From: Rhyacichthys aspro
Taxonomy: Eukaryota; Chordata; Actinopteri; Gobiiformes; Rhyacichthyidae
DNA length: 64,000 bases
Assembly (NCBI GenBank): GCA_036850595.1
Contig: CM072151.1
Location: 21,243,307 to 21,307,306, forward strand
Reading direction: 5' to 3'
Shown here: positions 34,401-46,000 of the stretch, one piece after another
How positions within the stretch are numbered: the first letter of the stretch is position 1
How the letters are laid out: every line of letters begins with the position of its first letter
Translations under genes and position numbers: made by a program
Notes under the pieces: generated by a model
Databases searched by the model: none
The model's input: the letters and a program-made list of their open reading frames with translations, nothing else
What the model was told of the DNA's origin: nothing

Positions 34401-37400
34401 TGTTTCTTATTAACACTGCACAAAATACTTCTAATTGTAGGACCAAGTCATCATTGCTTGCATCAGATAGTGACAGACTACTCACTCATAGAAGGTAATC
34501 GCTCTGGGCAGGGGAGGCTCTGGGAGTAGGTGAAGTTCTCAGGGAGGTATGTGGTTGGCTGGACCAGGTATTCACTGGAGTTTGTGCCGTCTGGATAGTC
34601 TGCAAAGATATTGCCATTACTACAAGGCTCATTTATTTAATGACAAACCTGTGGCCGCCACTTACCCGTGCCATTGAGCGTGCTGTTCTTGTTGGTGTAC
34701 AGTCGGATCATCTGGCCAATGGTTCTGACATTGTCCCTCAGCATGATGCCCTGAGCCTGCACCATGAAGAAGTACGTGTTGGCTGCAAAAACAGGAAAAC
34801 AGGATTTACTTCATACAATACACTGTCTGTAATATTTACGATGAAATACCAAAAAACAACTGTGATTGGTCATTTAATGCCAAAATAGTATTTCACCAAA
34901 GTGATGACACTAAATAACTTCAAACTCAAAAACTGCATAAACATAACGGTTATTTTTTAGGCGTACAAGTACAATATGACCAATGTTTTTGTAAAGTTAC
35001 TGAGATTCGAGCAATATTACATACCAGTAATTCTAAAAAATGTTTCAAATTATTTATATCAATACGAACGATTGTGCTGGTATTTAGTATTATGCCATAA
35101 AAAAAGGTTATTTACAACTTATGCAGTATTGTCTGTATATTTGGTGTTCTGCAAACCACAGCTACGACAATATCACTAAATGCTGTAAAAGTGCAAGTGC
35201 AGTCATGTCATTGCTAGAAAAAAGGAAAACATGAAAACTTAGTTTGGGTTGGAACAATGCTAAAGATAATTGTAGCATTTCATAAACATAACTGCTGTAC
35301 TGTAAAAACTGGGTCCATTAACAGTGAACATTGAATCAGAGCTATAGCAAAAAAACACAAAATAGTTCCGATCAATGAACAGAGGATATCTGGCCCATCA
35401 AAAAACATACAGCACAGTTTGGCAAAACTGAATGTTGAAAATGCTTAGAATTTTTTTTATTTATTTATTTATTTTATGTAAAAGCACTGGCACAGTCTGT
35501 GACTGAAAGGTTCATTTATTATTTATTAGAAAAAACAATAAAAGGTATCTTTACCCAGTGCCTTGGAATAGAGCAAGACAAAAATACTTGCTAAAATGTG
35601 TCTGAGATGAGACAGCACAGTCATATTCTTCACAGACTTTTAGAGACCTAAAAAAAGACTGGGAGAGTGCATCTGTATACTTGTGACTACATCAATATAA
35701 ATCACATGAGACACTGGGGAGCTCCTGCAGACCTGGCAGACGGCTAATATCCATCCTACACCGGAGGGTGCTTCCAAAGTGTGGGACCATGGCAACCCAC
35801 TGACAGCTGCACATCTGGAGGCTGTCAGACCTGACTGGACCTGAGCCAGTAGGACACTCCACAACAAAAGCCAACAGATGGATCACTGACATTTGAAGTA
35901 ATGGCAGTCCTGACCGAGTGTTCCCTGTACAGTATACAGTAGGGCTGGGCAATATGGCGAAGAAATATAATCTTGGGGTTTGTTTTTTTCAGTTTTTCAA
36001 ACTGTACAATTTGAATAGTGTGCAGCACAGGGTTAGAGAAAACTTTTTTCCTGTTTAATTCCAATGAACGATATGGCTATTTTTAGCAGTAAAAAATGTA
36101 ATTAAATTTATCGCCTAGCCCTATCTATAACTAATGGTATTGTACTGTACATTTTATAGTTACAAGTTATAGAAAACATTTTGTGCATCTGGCATATACA
36201 GTAGCTATAACTTTTTAATCAGATGCTTTTTTTTTTTTTTTAAACCATTTTTGGGGTGCACACTGGCTCTCAATAAAATAAAAGATGCTTAACCAGGACA
36301 GGTGCTCCTCAAAATGAATAAATAGACAAATGACACCCAATGTATTTTAGGTTAAGTCCTGATTGGCCTGGGCAAGTCAAGAAACTAAAGTACAGCAAAG
36401 AAATCCAATTAACATAACCTTCTAATGTGTGCAGACTGAGCTGGGAAAAACACATTCTGTACAATGAGGAACATGTTTCTGCCATTACATTACACTAAGC
36501 AAATGTAAATGTGCCCGGGCATGATAAGACTTATCACAGAGGAGCCAGACAGCCTCGCTCAGAGCATAGGGGGTTATGTGCTGGGCATACAAGCAGGTCA
36601 GAGGAGAATGGCTATAGGATGATGCTCCAAGCCAACAAGGACAAACAGCATTACAGCAAAACTGAATAGCATGTACAGTTCAGGAAAAAGCCATTTCAAA
36701 GAGATAACTATCTGCTGCATTGTTAAAATGTATGTCAACATGTAGCACACTTCTTTCACCCTTCCCCACAGCCACATTTGTTGGAGGATGAGGAAGAAGC
36801 AGCAGTGTGTGAAACAGCAGTCCTTGAATTGAATTCCCAGCTGGATGATGAATGAAGCATGGGAGCGAGGGCTGGCGGTACTGAATAGAACTCCTCTCGG
36901 GCCACATCAGCCGCACAGTGCCGTAAAAAATATCGTAAAAATGCAGCAAATGTCAGCAGAACCGCAGGGCTACAACACACTGTGACCCGTCAGGCGTGGT
37001 CAGGCGAGAGGTGCACCCAGCTCCTAATAACTGAATCTGAAATTAAAATCTATACTTATTAAAGCTGCACAATATATTCACTGTTTATGGGTGATGTAAA
37101 GTTAGCATGCAAATTAATATCACAAAAGGCAGCTGTTATTCCATGGGATTTCGTATTAAAATGTTTGATGGAGCAAACCTATACCAAAAAGACATTAACA
37201 TTTTTTTTCTTTTCATTTGAATGCACCACAATTTGATTTAAGGTTTTGTTTTGATGATGATATTTCAAAGGCAAAAAGTACATGTCTATCTCAAAGAAGA
37301 TCATAAAATTATTCTGCTGTACTGCCATCAAAAATTTAAATGGTGATACATTTGCAATGTACTGTGCAGCCCTACTGTAATAATAATAATAATCTCTATT

Positions 37401-40400
37401 TATAAATAAAGATAAAAACAAACAATTATTATAAAAAGGCAAGAGGAAAAAAATGGGTTTTAAGAAGTGACCTTAGGATTGAGGAGAAAGTTGATTTTAA
37501 TTTTGGTCAACATTGTTGTTTGCACCATATTCTGTAATGACTCTGAATGAAATAACACAAATCAAGGCTCATACCACCAGAACAAGTGTTCCAGTCTTAT
37601 CATCTAATGTTGAGCCTGTGTATGGTGGAATCAGACTGCTGTTCTTAGCCACAGATGTGTTCTTCTGCTTCTCTGGCCCACAGGACGGTAGTAACTGAAG
37701 ACAATCTTAGTCAATGATGTCACATAATATCACATCATCGCTCTTTGTCACAGCCGCTGACATTTTTAATGCTACTTTTTTGGACTGAATTTGGGGCATT
37801 CTTCTTAGTTTACTAATATACGCCACTTCCCTTCCTAAAATAGTCCTAAATGTCTTGTGAGTAATTTAAAAGCCTAGTCCTTCCCAATACAGCCTGACCC
37901 TATTGTGTATTGGATAGTTTGCAAACAGAATTTTCAAGCTTTGTCTAGTCACTAGTCCACTGGTGACGAACAACTCTCATTTAAGTACACTCAATTGCAG
38001 TGTCCATAAGATACAGTCAGTTTAAGAAGTACTCTTTGTAATTGCGCATCTTGATATAATTGTATTGAGGAGAATATGAGCAAATATTTGACAGATTTTG
38101 GAGATGAGGCTTTGAAAGTAGGACCCAAAAAATGTGTTCCAGTTGCATTAGATGCTCTCAACCTATATTTGTCCACAGCCTGTTGTTCCTCACACACAGA
38201 TGTTACACCTCAGTCTGTCAACAGTAAAGGGCTGCAGTCAGATATGGGCCTATTTAGCTAAAAATAATGCGTGACATTTTGAAAAATTAAACTTTACTGA
38301 GTCATTTTTTATTTTCTTTCTTTCAAACAAGCCATTCTCTTCTAACCTCAAGCACCACGAAGGTATTTTAACTGGAGAATGACCGCTCCTACCATAACCA
38401 TTCTACTGCTCAGTTTGAACTTCAGTAACATGTTTTGACCATGTCCCTCTACTACAAAGCTGGATAAGGAGTGCAGCAAGTTAACTTCGGGATTAACCCT
38501 GGGTTTCCGGCATCAGCTAACCAATCTGGTTCACTTTTTAGCAAGGTATATCTCTGGAAACTTACTCTGCACATAGCCTGCGCCGAACCAGGTTAGGTTC
38601 CAGGTAAAAAACAGAAACAAGGCCCACTGACCAATAAGAAACACAAAAATGAGCCGCAGTTGTGATGGAGGAGGGAAAAGAGGCTGCGTAAAGAGTGAAA
38701 AAAGGACACAGGTGTCTGCACAAGAGGCACAGCTGATTGGAGAGCGAAAGTACAGCAAGCTTTACCTAACAAAGTGATAACATATGAAGTCCTATCTTAT
38801 TAGTTACATATACTAAATGACATTATGCTTAGAATGGATTCAATTGTGTGCATTATATTGTGATCCACAAATTAATAGATTCCACAACAATGATTGTAAC
38901 ATTCAAACAATAGACTCAACACTACCTCCTTGTTATTAGACCTAACCTGCTTGGTTTGTGCGTGTTCTTCATTTTGCAAGAATTTAGTGCAGTGTTTGTG
39001 TTTTTTTTGCCTCCAACAAGTCGATGCGATTGGTCGTTCAGTGTTGACTCCGCCAGTTTCACATGAACGCACTTGCGGCTCCAGAGAAAACTAGGGTTAA
39101 CTCAACGAGATGCATCACCGTTTTGTGATACCACTGATCCAGTCTGAGATTGTTAGGGTTTGTCTAACCAGCTAGAAGAGACATATCTGAAGTACGCTCA
39201 ACTAGTTTCGTACTACAAAGCCAAAACCAGCTACAGCCTAATTGCATTCGGTTGCTGATATGCGATTGATTCTATAATCGGCATTTATAAGCAGATGAAC
39301 AGCTGTGAGTAATAGTAGCCACCAAGAATGCATTTGTGAACAATCTGTCCCCTCATCAATTATTAATAAGCCTTAATGCGAAACACAGTCATCAGTTATT
39401 CTTTGGCTTCCATAAAGGCTATTTCTGTCAGTGGGCAACCAATCTACTTGGCCAGTGTTATTTATTGTTTTACAAGGTTGAAAAGAAATAAATCCTTGCC
39501 AATCTACGCTCATGGGAACTTATTTAGATATATGGGTAACTTTGTTTAATGCTTTAATATAGTTAATCTGCAACAATATATCACAAATCTATCTGTATCG
39601 GAATATTTCTATCGCAAAGAGCTACTTGTATCACAATTAAATAGTAATTATTCCAACATTTAATCATAGTTTAGTCCAGAGCCTTCTATTTCTTTGCATT
39701 TTCTGAATCTGTTAAAACTTCTGACTAAATCAAAGAGCATTCAAATAGGGCAGCTCATACTGTCTCCATATTTCTAAAGTTTGATGTTTTTCTGTTATCG
39801 TGCAAACAAAGTAGGGACTATGAGTCCAGTTTTCCCACGCTTTTCATAAAGTCTGACTAAACCTTGGTTCAACAAGAATCTAAACCAAGAAATAAACAAA
39901 GGTGTAAAACAATTTAATCCAAGACTAAACCAAGTAGTAAACTGGGACAAAACTAGGACTTAAAGGATTTCTCACAAGACTAAACCAGGACTTTAATCCT
40001 TGACTGGAGAGAAGGGTTCACTTCTCTTTATTTAAACTGAGGCACCCTGATCTATTCTATGCCCTCTTATCTCCACTGTAGTCCGACAATCAGGCTGCTA
40101 ACACAAGTGAATTTCCTCTAACTGCCGCTCCAGCAGAGCAGAAACCCAATGATTGCCAGTAAAAGCCCACACTATCAGCATAAAAATCTGCTCTGCACAC
40201 CACCACATCCCTCTATAGCATGTGACTACTGTTAAGTTATCCACCATACACCACCACCGTAGTGTACCCAGAGCCCACAGATGCATTTAACATATCAATA
40301 AGCAGGGACATCAGAGCCCTGCAGAGAAGGACAAACACTAATGGAAATGTGTAAATGAACAGAGCCAATTATATTGTTAATTACTACCCTATTGTAGTAC

Positions 40401-41304
40401 TGTTCCTTTTCATCAGTTGGGTTTCCATAAATGGGTTGGTTGTTAATAGATTTGGCCAATTGTAGGATGATTGTAGGTCACCTGTCCTTTCTTCATTGCA
40501 TATTTCCATTACATATTACAAGCAATGATCAAATAAATGTGGTAAAAATATTTAAGGAAGGAATAGTCAGGTCTTGAGACATTTATGACCCTACACGTTC
40601 AAACTTAGTAAGGCATAAAGAATTATTACATTGCTCAAAACTTGTAGTGTGTAGGTGTAGTATTTTGATTGCATTGTGACCAAGTTTAAAAACAGCGATA
40701 ACAGCAAAAATCGCAATGAAATAATTGCACGTTGGTATGTACCATGTCAACTTGATTTAAAAAAAAGGTTCACTAACTAAAAATTCTATCCAGCTTGTTG
40801 TGATTTCTAAATTCGTATTGCCTTTCCTAATGTTTTAATGGCTGGACCTGGGATATCATCGTTTACATGTCATCCTATTGGCTAGAGTTCATTCATTCGT
40901 TCTAAGATACGCGTTTGCAACACAAAGCTTTGAACTCGTGTAATAAAACATATATAAAAAGATACGTTACTAGGAAATACACTTGTTGAGAAAATAAGCA
41001 ATTTAAACAGGACATTTACAGAATCTGCTGTGGTATTTTGTAGTTAGCTGGGAGCTAATTAGCCCGCTAGCAGCGTTCAAGAGTTAGCTCAGAGCTGGGC
41101 AGGAGCTGCATCATAATCCTCATAATCACATTAACTGCAGCTATAAAGCTGTTAGTGCAAAGTGGATAGAATTACCCGTGAGGACTAACCTATTCCAGGC
41201 GCCACATAAATGAAGTAGAGACAGGTGGTGGACATGGAAAAGAAGAATATGAAGGCCAGAAAAGAGCGGTTGGACATTCGCAGTAGCCGCCTCCAGTTCA
41301 CCAT
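28452..41304 (-). CDS. b4galt6: Beta-1,4-galactosyltransferase 6 (lactosylceramide synthase)
   Basis: Golgi type II membrane enzyme adding galactose from UDP-Gal to glucosylceramide to make lactosylceramide. Minus-strand coding exons: 41304-41190, 34782-34666, 34599-34486, 33669-33545, 33457-33341, 29713-29526, 29421-29299, 28939-28838, 28599-28452. Phases fit and give 382 aa, the length of human B4GALT6. A short basic cytoplasmic start ([13 protein letters not shown]) precedes a signal-anchor (about residues 14-36). The stem has sequons at N71, N75, N84, N99 and N122. Catalytic signatures: [20 protein letters not shown], metal-binding DVD at 228-230, [17 protein letters not shown] at 288-296 and [14 protein letters not shown]. 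The stem segment [14 protein letters not shown] and the place next to ttr favour B4GALT6 over B4GALT5. The intron between exons 5 and 6 carries a hAT and a Harbinger-like element. No defect seen. Confidence 0.96.
29826..31054 (-). mobile_element. hAT transposon remnant with BED zinc-finger transposase N-terminus
   Basis: Left end TAGGGATGGGCATTTT and right end TATTTGTGCATACCCCTA are imperfect inverted repeats. Flanks ATTAGGAA and GTTAGGAG agree at 6 of 8 positions, as expected for an aged 8-bp hAT duplication. A minus-strand frame (30423 to 29995, 142 codons) encodes a BED finger: SEVWNYFQ, then CRIC, then NHFKSKH, with Cys-Cys-His-His spacing of BED type, followed by a Pro/Thr linker. The RNase H-like catalytic and dimerisation parts are missing, so the copy is non-autonomous. 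It lies in a b4galt6 intron, same strand. Confidence 0.82.
31630..32789. mobile_element. Harbinger-like non-autonomous DNA element with nested insertion
   Basis: Termini GGGGCCTCATTTGTAAAG and, inverted at the right end, GGGGCTTCATTTATAAAAC. This type of end is widespread in fish and associated with PIF/Harbinger elements. Both sub-terminal parts carry degenerate repeats (GCGTACGC, TTATAAATC, GGACTTTT). No transposase frame. The 3-bp target duplication is not visible, so the family call is by terminus likeness only. Confidence 0.6.
32162..32262 (-). mobile_element. LINE-type 3' tail remnant nested in the Harbinger-like element
   Basis: A poly-T run, then CTTTATTTAACTAGG, CATTGAGATT and TCTCTTTTACAAGG: the reverse complement of a common fish non-LTR 3' tail ending in TTAAATAAAG. 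Its poly-A end points left, so the insertion is on the minus strand. Short 5'-truncated copy. Confidence 0.55.
32944..32991. repeat. Perfect 20-bp inverted repeat (hairpin) in b4galt6 intron
   Basis: Arm 32944-32963 (CCACAGCTGCAAGAACAAAA) is exactly complementary to 32972-32991, with an 8-base loop CGATGTCA. Outside the arms, partial pairing continues (CAAGAACAAG on the left against CTTTGTTCTTGG on the right), so a longer imperfect stem is possible. It lies in the b4galt6 intron between exons 4 and 5 in transcript order (exon pieces 33669-33545 and 33457-33341) or just inside the following intron: coordinates place it in the intron after exon 5. Confidence 0.9.
35940..36123. mobile_element. 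Short hAT-like MITE in b4galt6 intron 1
   Basis: Ends TAGGGCTGGGCAATATGG and TTATCGCCTAGCCCTA are imperfect inverted repeats of the fish GGGCTGGGCAATAT type. Length 184 bp, no coding sequence; target duplication is not clear. Confidence 0.7.
37060..37374. mobile_element. hAT-like MITE in b4galt6 intron 1
   Basis: Left end TAAAGCTGCACAATATATTC and right end TGTACTGTGCAGCCCTA are related to the ends of the elements at 24030 and 25282. No coding sequence. A TAA microsatellite follows immediately on the right. Confidence 0.6.
39845..39995. repeat. Degenerate ACTAAACCAGGACT-type repeats
   Basis: Repeated words CTAAACCAAG, CTAAACCAGGACT and GACTAAACC occur over about 150 bp. They match, inverted, the interior of the MITE at 25282-25571, so this is probably the eroded interior of another such element; the stretch 39565-39760 to its left also looks related. 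Confidence 0.5.
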
Positions 41305-42944
41305 TTTGGCTTAGGCCCGCTCCTCTTTTGCCGATATGAATCCCATAAAATACCTTGCGGTTTTAAAAAGTCCTCAAATACATAGGCGACAGTGACAGGT
41401 GTGTAGTCATTGAAAACGTGCACTGTAAAAGCCACCAGTGCAGCGCAGAAAAGGCTAAAGCTAGCGATGCTAGCTGGCCTGCTTTCCCTGACAAGAAATT
41501 TCGAGATGGAAAAAGCAGGCCTGAGACAGTAATATCAGGCAATTGCAAGCCTCACAGAACACCGCCGTTTAGCCATTTTGAACCAGTTCTACGGGCACAC
41601 GGCTCAGCTGCAACACTTTTAAGGAATTTCGAAATAGTCTTCCATAGCTGCGGTGTCGCCAGCGAGCGTTTTTATCGCTAGCACTGACGGTTGATGGTCC
41701 GCGGAGGGGCAGAGCCGCCGTGCCTTCTCCCACACAGTCTGCTCTCAGCCGGTGCGATGCTCCCAACTCAATCGCTGCAATACTGGATGAAACGGCGCGC
41801 ACAGGAGTCCAGTCATGCCACCGGCGGTCTCCACATGGACTCCGACATGTTGTGGTCTTTCAGGCTTAAATGTCCAAGATGGTATCCACCAAAACCGAGC
41901 TAAGATAAGCTTTAATCAGTTGGGAGACCTTTTCATTTTCTGCTGGCACTGCAGACACAGTTTCCGGCGGGTGGAACAGCCCCTCCCTCTGCACGTCGCC
42001 ATGGAAACCGGAGTGAGCGGTGCAGTCGTCGGTGCAGTGACCGTCTCTATAGCATGGATGTGTAATAAGATCTGCAGACGCTAATGTCTCCTCATCATTC
42101 CCAGGGGACGGGTGGACATAACCCCTTTCCTAAGTGATGTCTCCAAGGATCATGTAGCCAAGGTTAGGGAATATGCTCTTAATGTAAGTTTAGAGCCAGG
42201 AAAATTCATGCACAAATAACTCCTACAACCCAAACTTTAGTTACAAGCCTATTACCTCACAGGTAATATGACCAAAAGCTTTTCAGTTAATGTACCATAA
42301 GAATTACAGAGAATGGAAAGTTGTGATCTCATGGTCCATAGCCAAATGAGGTGCCACTTTTGCTTCATCAGAGCTGAACTTAAGTTTTATCATTGTGTTT
42401 TGAAAAAATATTTGAGGTTCACCTTATAGTTGGCCACAAACATTTAGTTTACTTCACTGTTCTTATACAAGTGGGTCCTGGTAAAAGCACTCAAGCAAAC
42501 TTGATTTCCTTTATCGCCATTAGATTTTTTTGTTTTAGCTATACAAATTACATACAGTCATCTCTCTTTTTAAAGTCTGATTATACAGCTAAAGATTTAC
42601 ATTATTCTTCCTGTTCCATGATAGTAATCTAAGAAAATACTTCGAGCCAATATATTTTTATAACTTTATGTCTATAAATTTTATGGTAAAAAGTTGTTTA
42701 CCGTTTCTATCAATTTTGAAGCAGCTAATGAAATCACACAAGTTAGCCCCCAATAAATTATAATGGTCTGCTCCATGTAAAACAAACACACTAGTCTAGT
42801 GACATTTTACTTCATGTGGTTGTGAATTCTGTATGAATAAAAACAAACTGAATTACATACATTATTCATCACGTCCAAAATAAAAAAGAAATTCTACAAA
42901 GTTAGATAATGTTATACCAATCAGATCAGTTTAAGACGATATGC
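41305..42944. other. b4galt6 promoter region and spacer to rfc4
   Basis: The 41305-42080 stretch is richer in CpG than its surroundings and abuts the b4galt6 start codon, as expected of its promoter and 5' UTR. 42001-42213 holds an interrupted plus-strand open frame (separate entry). The rest (42214-42944) is AT-rich with nothing recognised. Confidence 0.5.
42001..42213 (+). other. Interrupted small open frame of unknown nature
   Basis: A start in a strong initiation context (GCCATGG) opens a 27-codon frame with a hydrophobic stretch (GAVVGAVTVSIAW) then basic CNKICRR, ending at TAA 42082-42084. The same frame continues after the stop for 42 more codons (GRVDITPFLSDVSKDHVAKV is part of it) to TAA 42211-42213. 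It contains a consensus splice donor GTAAGT at about 42184. I do not recognise the protein. It may be a micropeptide, an exon of an unseen gene, a gene fragment, or chance. Confidence 0.25.
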
Positions 42945-42950
42945 TTTATT
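42945..42950 (-). terminator. rfc4 polyadenylation signal
   Basis: AATAAA on the minus strand, 125 bp after the rfc4 stop codon; the nearest canonical signal in the right place and orientation. Confidence 0.65.
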
Positions 42951-43074
42951 TACTACAAAAGGTTCATACACAATATCCTGATAAACTGAATAGAGAAAAG
43001 CCAGTGAGAAGAAAGTCCGGTGAGTTTGTAAAAGGTGTATTCTCGGGGGGTAGATATCACTGTGTGGATATACT

Positions 43075-46000
43075 TCAGTTGTTCTCTGCCGCCTGCTGCA
43101 TGATGACAGAGCACAAGCTTAACATCTGCAGGTACTCATCTGCACCATCTGCCAGACACTTATCCACCACCTGAAACAGAACACAAACACAAAATTTACA
43201 TTTTAATAACTATTGATATTCAACATTAAGTCATTTTGGAGATTTAAAGAACACTGCCGGGCAATGTTGATCACAAAAACAATGGGTATCAGATGAAGCA
43301 AATGCATAAAGCTACATAGTCCCCATCAGCCACCTTTAGTAACATTGATGAATAGTTTCTGCTGTGGTGATAGTGCGGGAATGTTTTGATTTTTGCCCCT
43401 TTACTATGCTTCCACTAGGAAAATTAGATAAACAGCAGAAACTCATTTTAACTTAATCAGTTTTGTGAGAGAGGTGTAACGGTACAAAGGACAAAAATTA
43501 TGGTTTGGTATAACAGGAATGTGCAATTACTACATATCTGTTATCACTGCAAAAAAGAAGACAAAAACTGTGCAGGACTAAAGTTGAATTCCATGTGCCA
43601 TCAAACATGCTAACACTAACCGTTTTTTTGCATTTTTCCAATCAAAAACTGCATTGTATGGGGTAGAACAAGGACAGTGTGTTCTGGAGGTGCAGTAGTG
43701 TTCAAGAGTTCTCTTCTTCATGCACTGTGGGATTGTCCTGTTTGTCCTACCAAGATAACATAGACTAGCAATGTTATGTGATAAGTTGAGGGGTTAAGCA
43801 ATTTAATGTTTCAATGTTAACATATAGGAAGAGTTTTAAAGTGCCACTACCCCATTTTACAAGATTCAACACTGCCATTCATGCCCAACAGCAGCCTAGG
43901 GACCTTTCCTGTTTTTCTTTTTTTTTTTCATTTTATTCCCCCTAAGGGAATGCTAGTCCTAGGGAATGCTAGTCCTAGGGGTGCACGGTAGCAGAGTGGT
44001 TAGCGCTCCTGCTTCACAGCAAGAAAGTCGTGAGTTTAAATCCCGGCCGACTCAAAACGTCCTTGGCTGATTGTGGCTGACTCAAACTTTCTGTGAGGAG
44101 TCTGCATGTCCTCCCCGTGTCACAGTGGGCTTCCTCCCACCGCCCAACTGTCAACTGGCAACTCTAATTGTCAACTCTAACTCTATTGTCTGTCAGTGTC
44201 TGTCTCTAAGTGTCAGCCGTGAGACAAACTGGCCATTGTCCAGGGTGTACCCCGCAACCCCAAAAAGAGACTAAGCGGTAAAAAATGAAATGAACATTTT
44301 ATTCCATCAAACAAAGTTTAGAGCTGACCATGAGCTCATCATGCTGTAAGTATTTCTTCCTCATTAAACATTAAGCAAATGCATTGCAAACATTTATCTG
44401 CATTTCTCTTTGCTTCCCTTTCCCTATTTATGTTTTTTCTTTTTTGAGCAACATACTAACCAACTTCTCTGTTTTGCGGGTGGCCATCACTTCCTTTGTT
44501 GAGCTCAGTGTAGACCAATAGGAGAGTCCCTAATTATATCGAGATATAATTCATTTTAAGTCCACATCGCCCATTCTGGTGCAAAGTATGCTCAAATCCC
44601 ATGCCAGTTCAGGAGCTGGGGTACATTTACACAAGTTTCAAGTAGGTTGCTGTGCTACAAAACAATTTATTCTTGCGTTTGACAGTGGAACTTACTCAGG
44701 GCCTTTAAATATTTTAAATATTTTTACCACAGATGGTGTTAGGTTATCAACAAATAATATCACTTCATTAAGCCTTTATCTTGTCCAGCTCAGAGAAGTG
44801 TCTCATTTAGCCATATATCATGTCCCTATTACATAAACTGTGGCTAACTCCATCTGAACAGAGTATTTTATAGTGTTTTAAAGTTTTATGTACTCATGAG
44901 TAGGTGTACACAGTTTCCTTGAATTCCACGTGTGCTTGTGGGTCCGACCATTTATATTCACAGATCTACACTCATTTTTGATAAATGAGGGCCATTATGC
45001 TACAACCAAATGACAAAAAAAGTTGTCAAAGTTTGTCTAGGATCTTTCTATCAAAAAAAAATGTAAAAAAAAAAATTCTACAATCTTTACTGAATTACCA
45101 GCAAAAGGTATGAAGTAGTCCATCAGACTTACCGCCATCTTCTCTGTGATGGCTGATTTCTGCTTGTCACCGATGTCTCGTTCTATGATGGCCTCGTGGA
45201 GCTGGCTCAGGACCTGTGTGCCTGCGTAGCCCTCATCCACCACATTCTATCACAGACATTCAGTGGGACAATGCCATTAAAGCAAATATATCAGAGCAAC
45301 CATTTATTTTTCATATACTTGTCTTCAAAAACACCTACTTTGACTGCAACTTCTAGTTTTTCAAATGTTCCTCTGAAGCAGATCTCAAGCAAGTTATCAA
45401 TTATTTTCGTAGGCACCACCTGCAGGAAAGAGACAACAAGAGCATTACAATCTAAACTTCTGTAGTGATTCAGACATTGGTGATTTTTTTGCCAAAGTCT
45501 CACCCCTGCTATTTCAATGACCATCCCCTCCGTGATCTCTTTGCCGACGCTGAGGCGGGCAGCGCTCTGGAGGTAAGTGATGGCTTTCCGCAAGTCTCCC
45601 TCTGACACTCTCACCAGTGCGTCGATGCTCTACAAGAAACAGTCAGCACACTTTTATAGTGAACATTTTAGTTAATTAGATACGCATTACATAATAAAAT
45701 ACCATGTCTTTCAACTTCATATCAACAAAATTGCTACTTTTGATATTGGCATTCAGCTTAACCCTATTCAAAAATTCCAAATAGTGATTATGATAATTTA
45801 ACTTGGAGAAAATTAATAACCATTAACTGAATGTCACTTAGAAAAAGCTTGGCCCATAGCCCAAATTCCAGCTAGTGTTAGCGCAAATGCAGGAGAAGAA
45901 GTTTCCATAAAGATTAGTCTGGACTCAAACAGCCAAACTAACACCTGTCAGACTCGACAAGCCACAATAACACCGTGCACAACACTGAAGTCAAGCTTTG

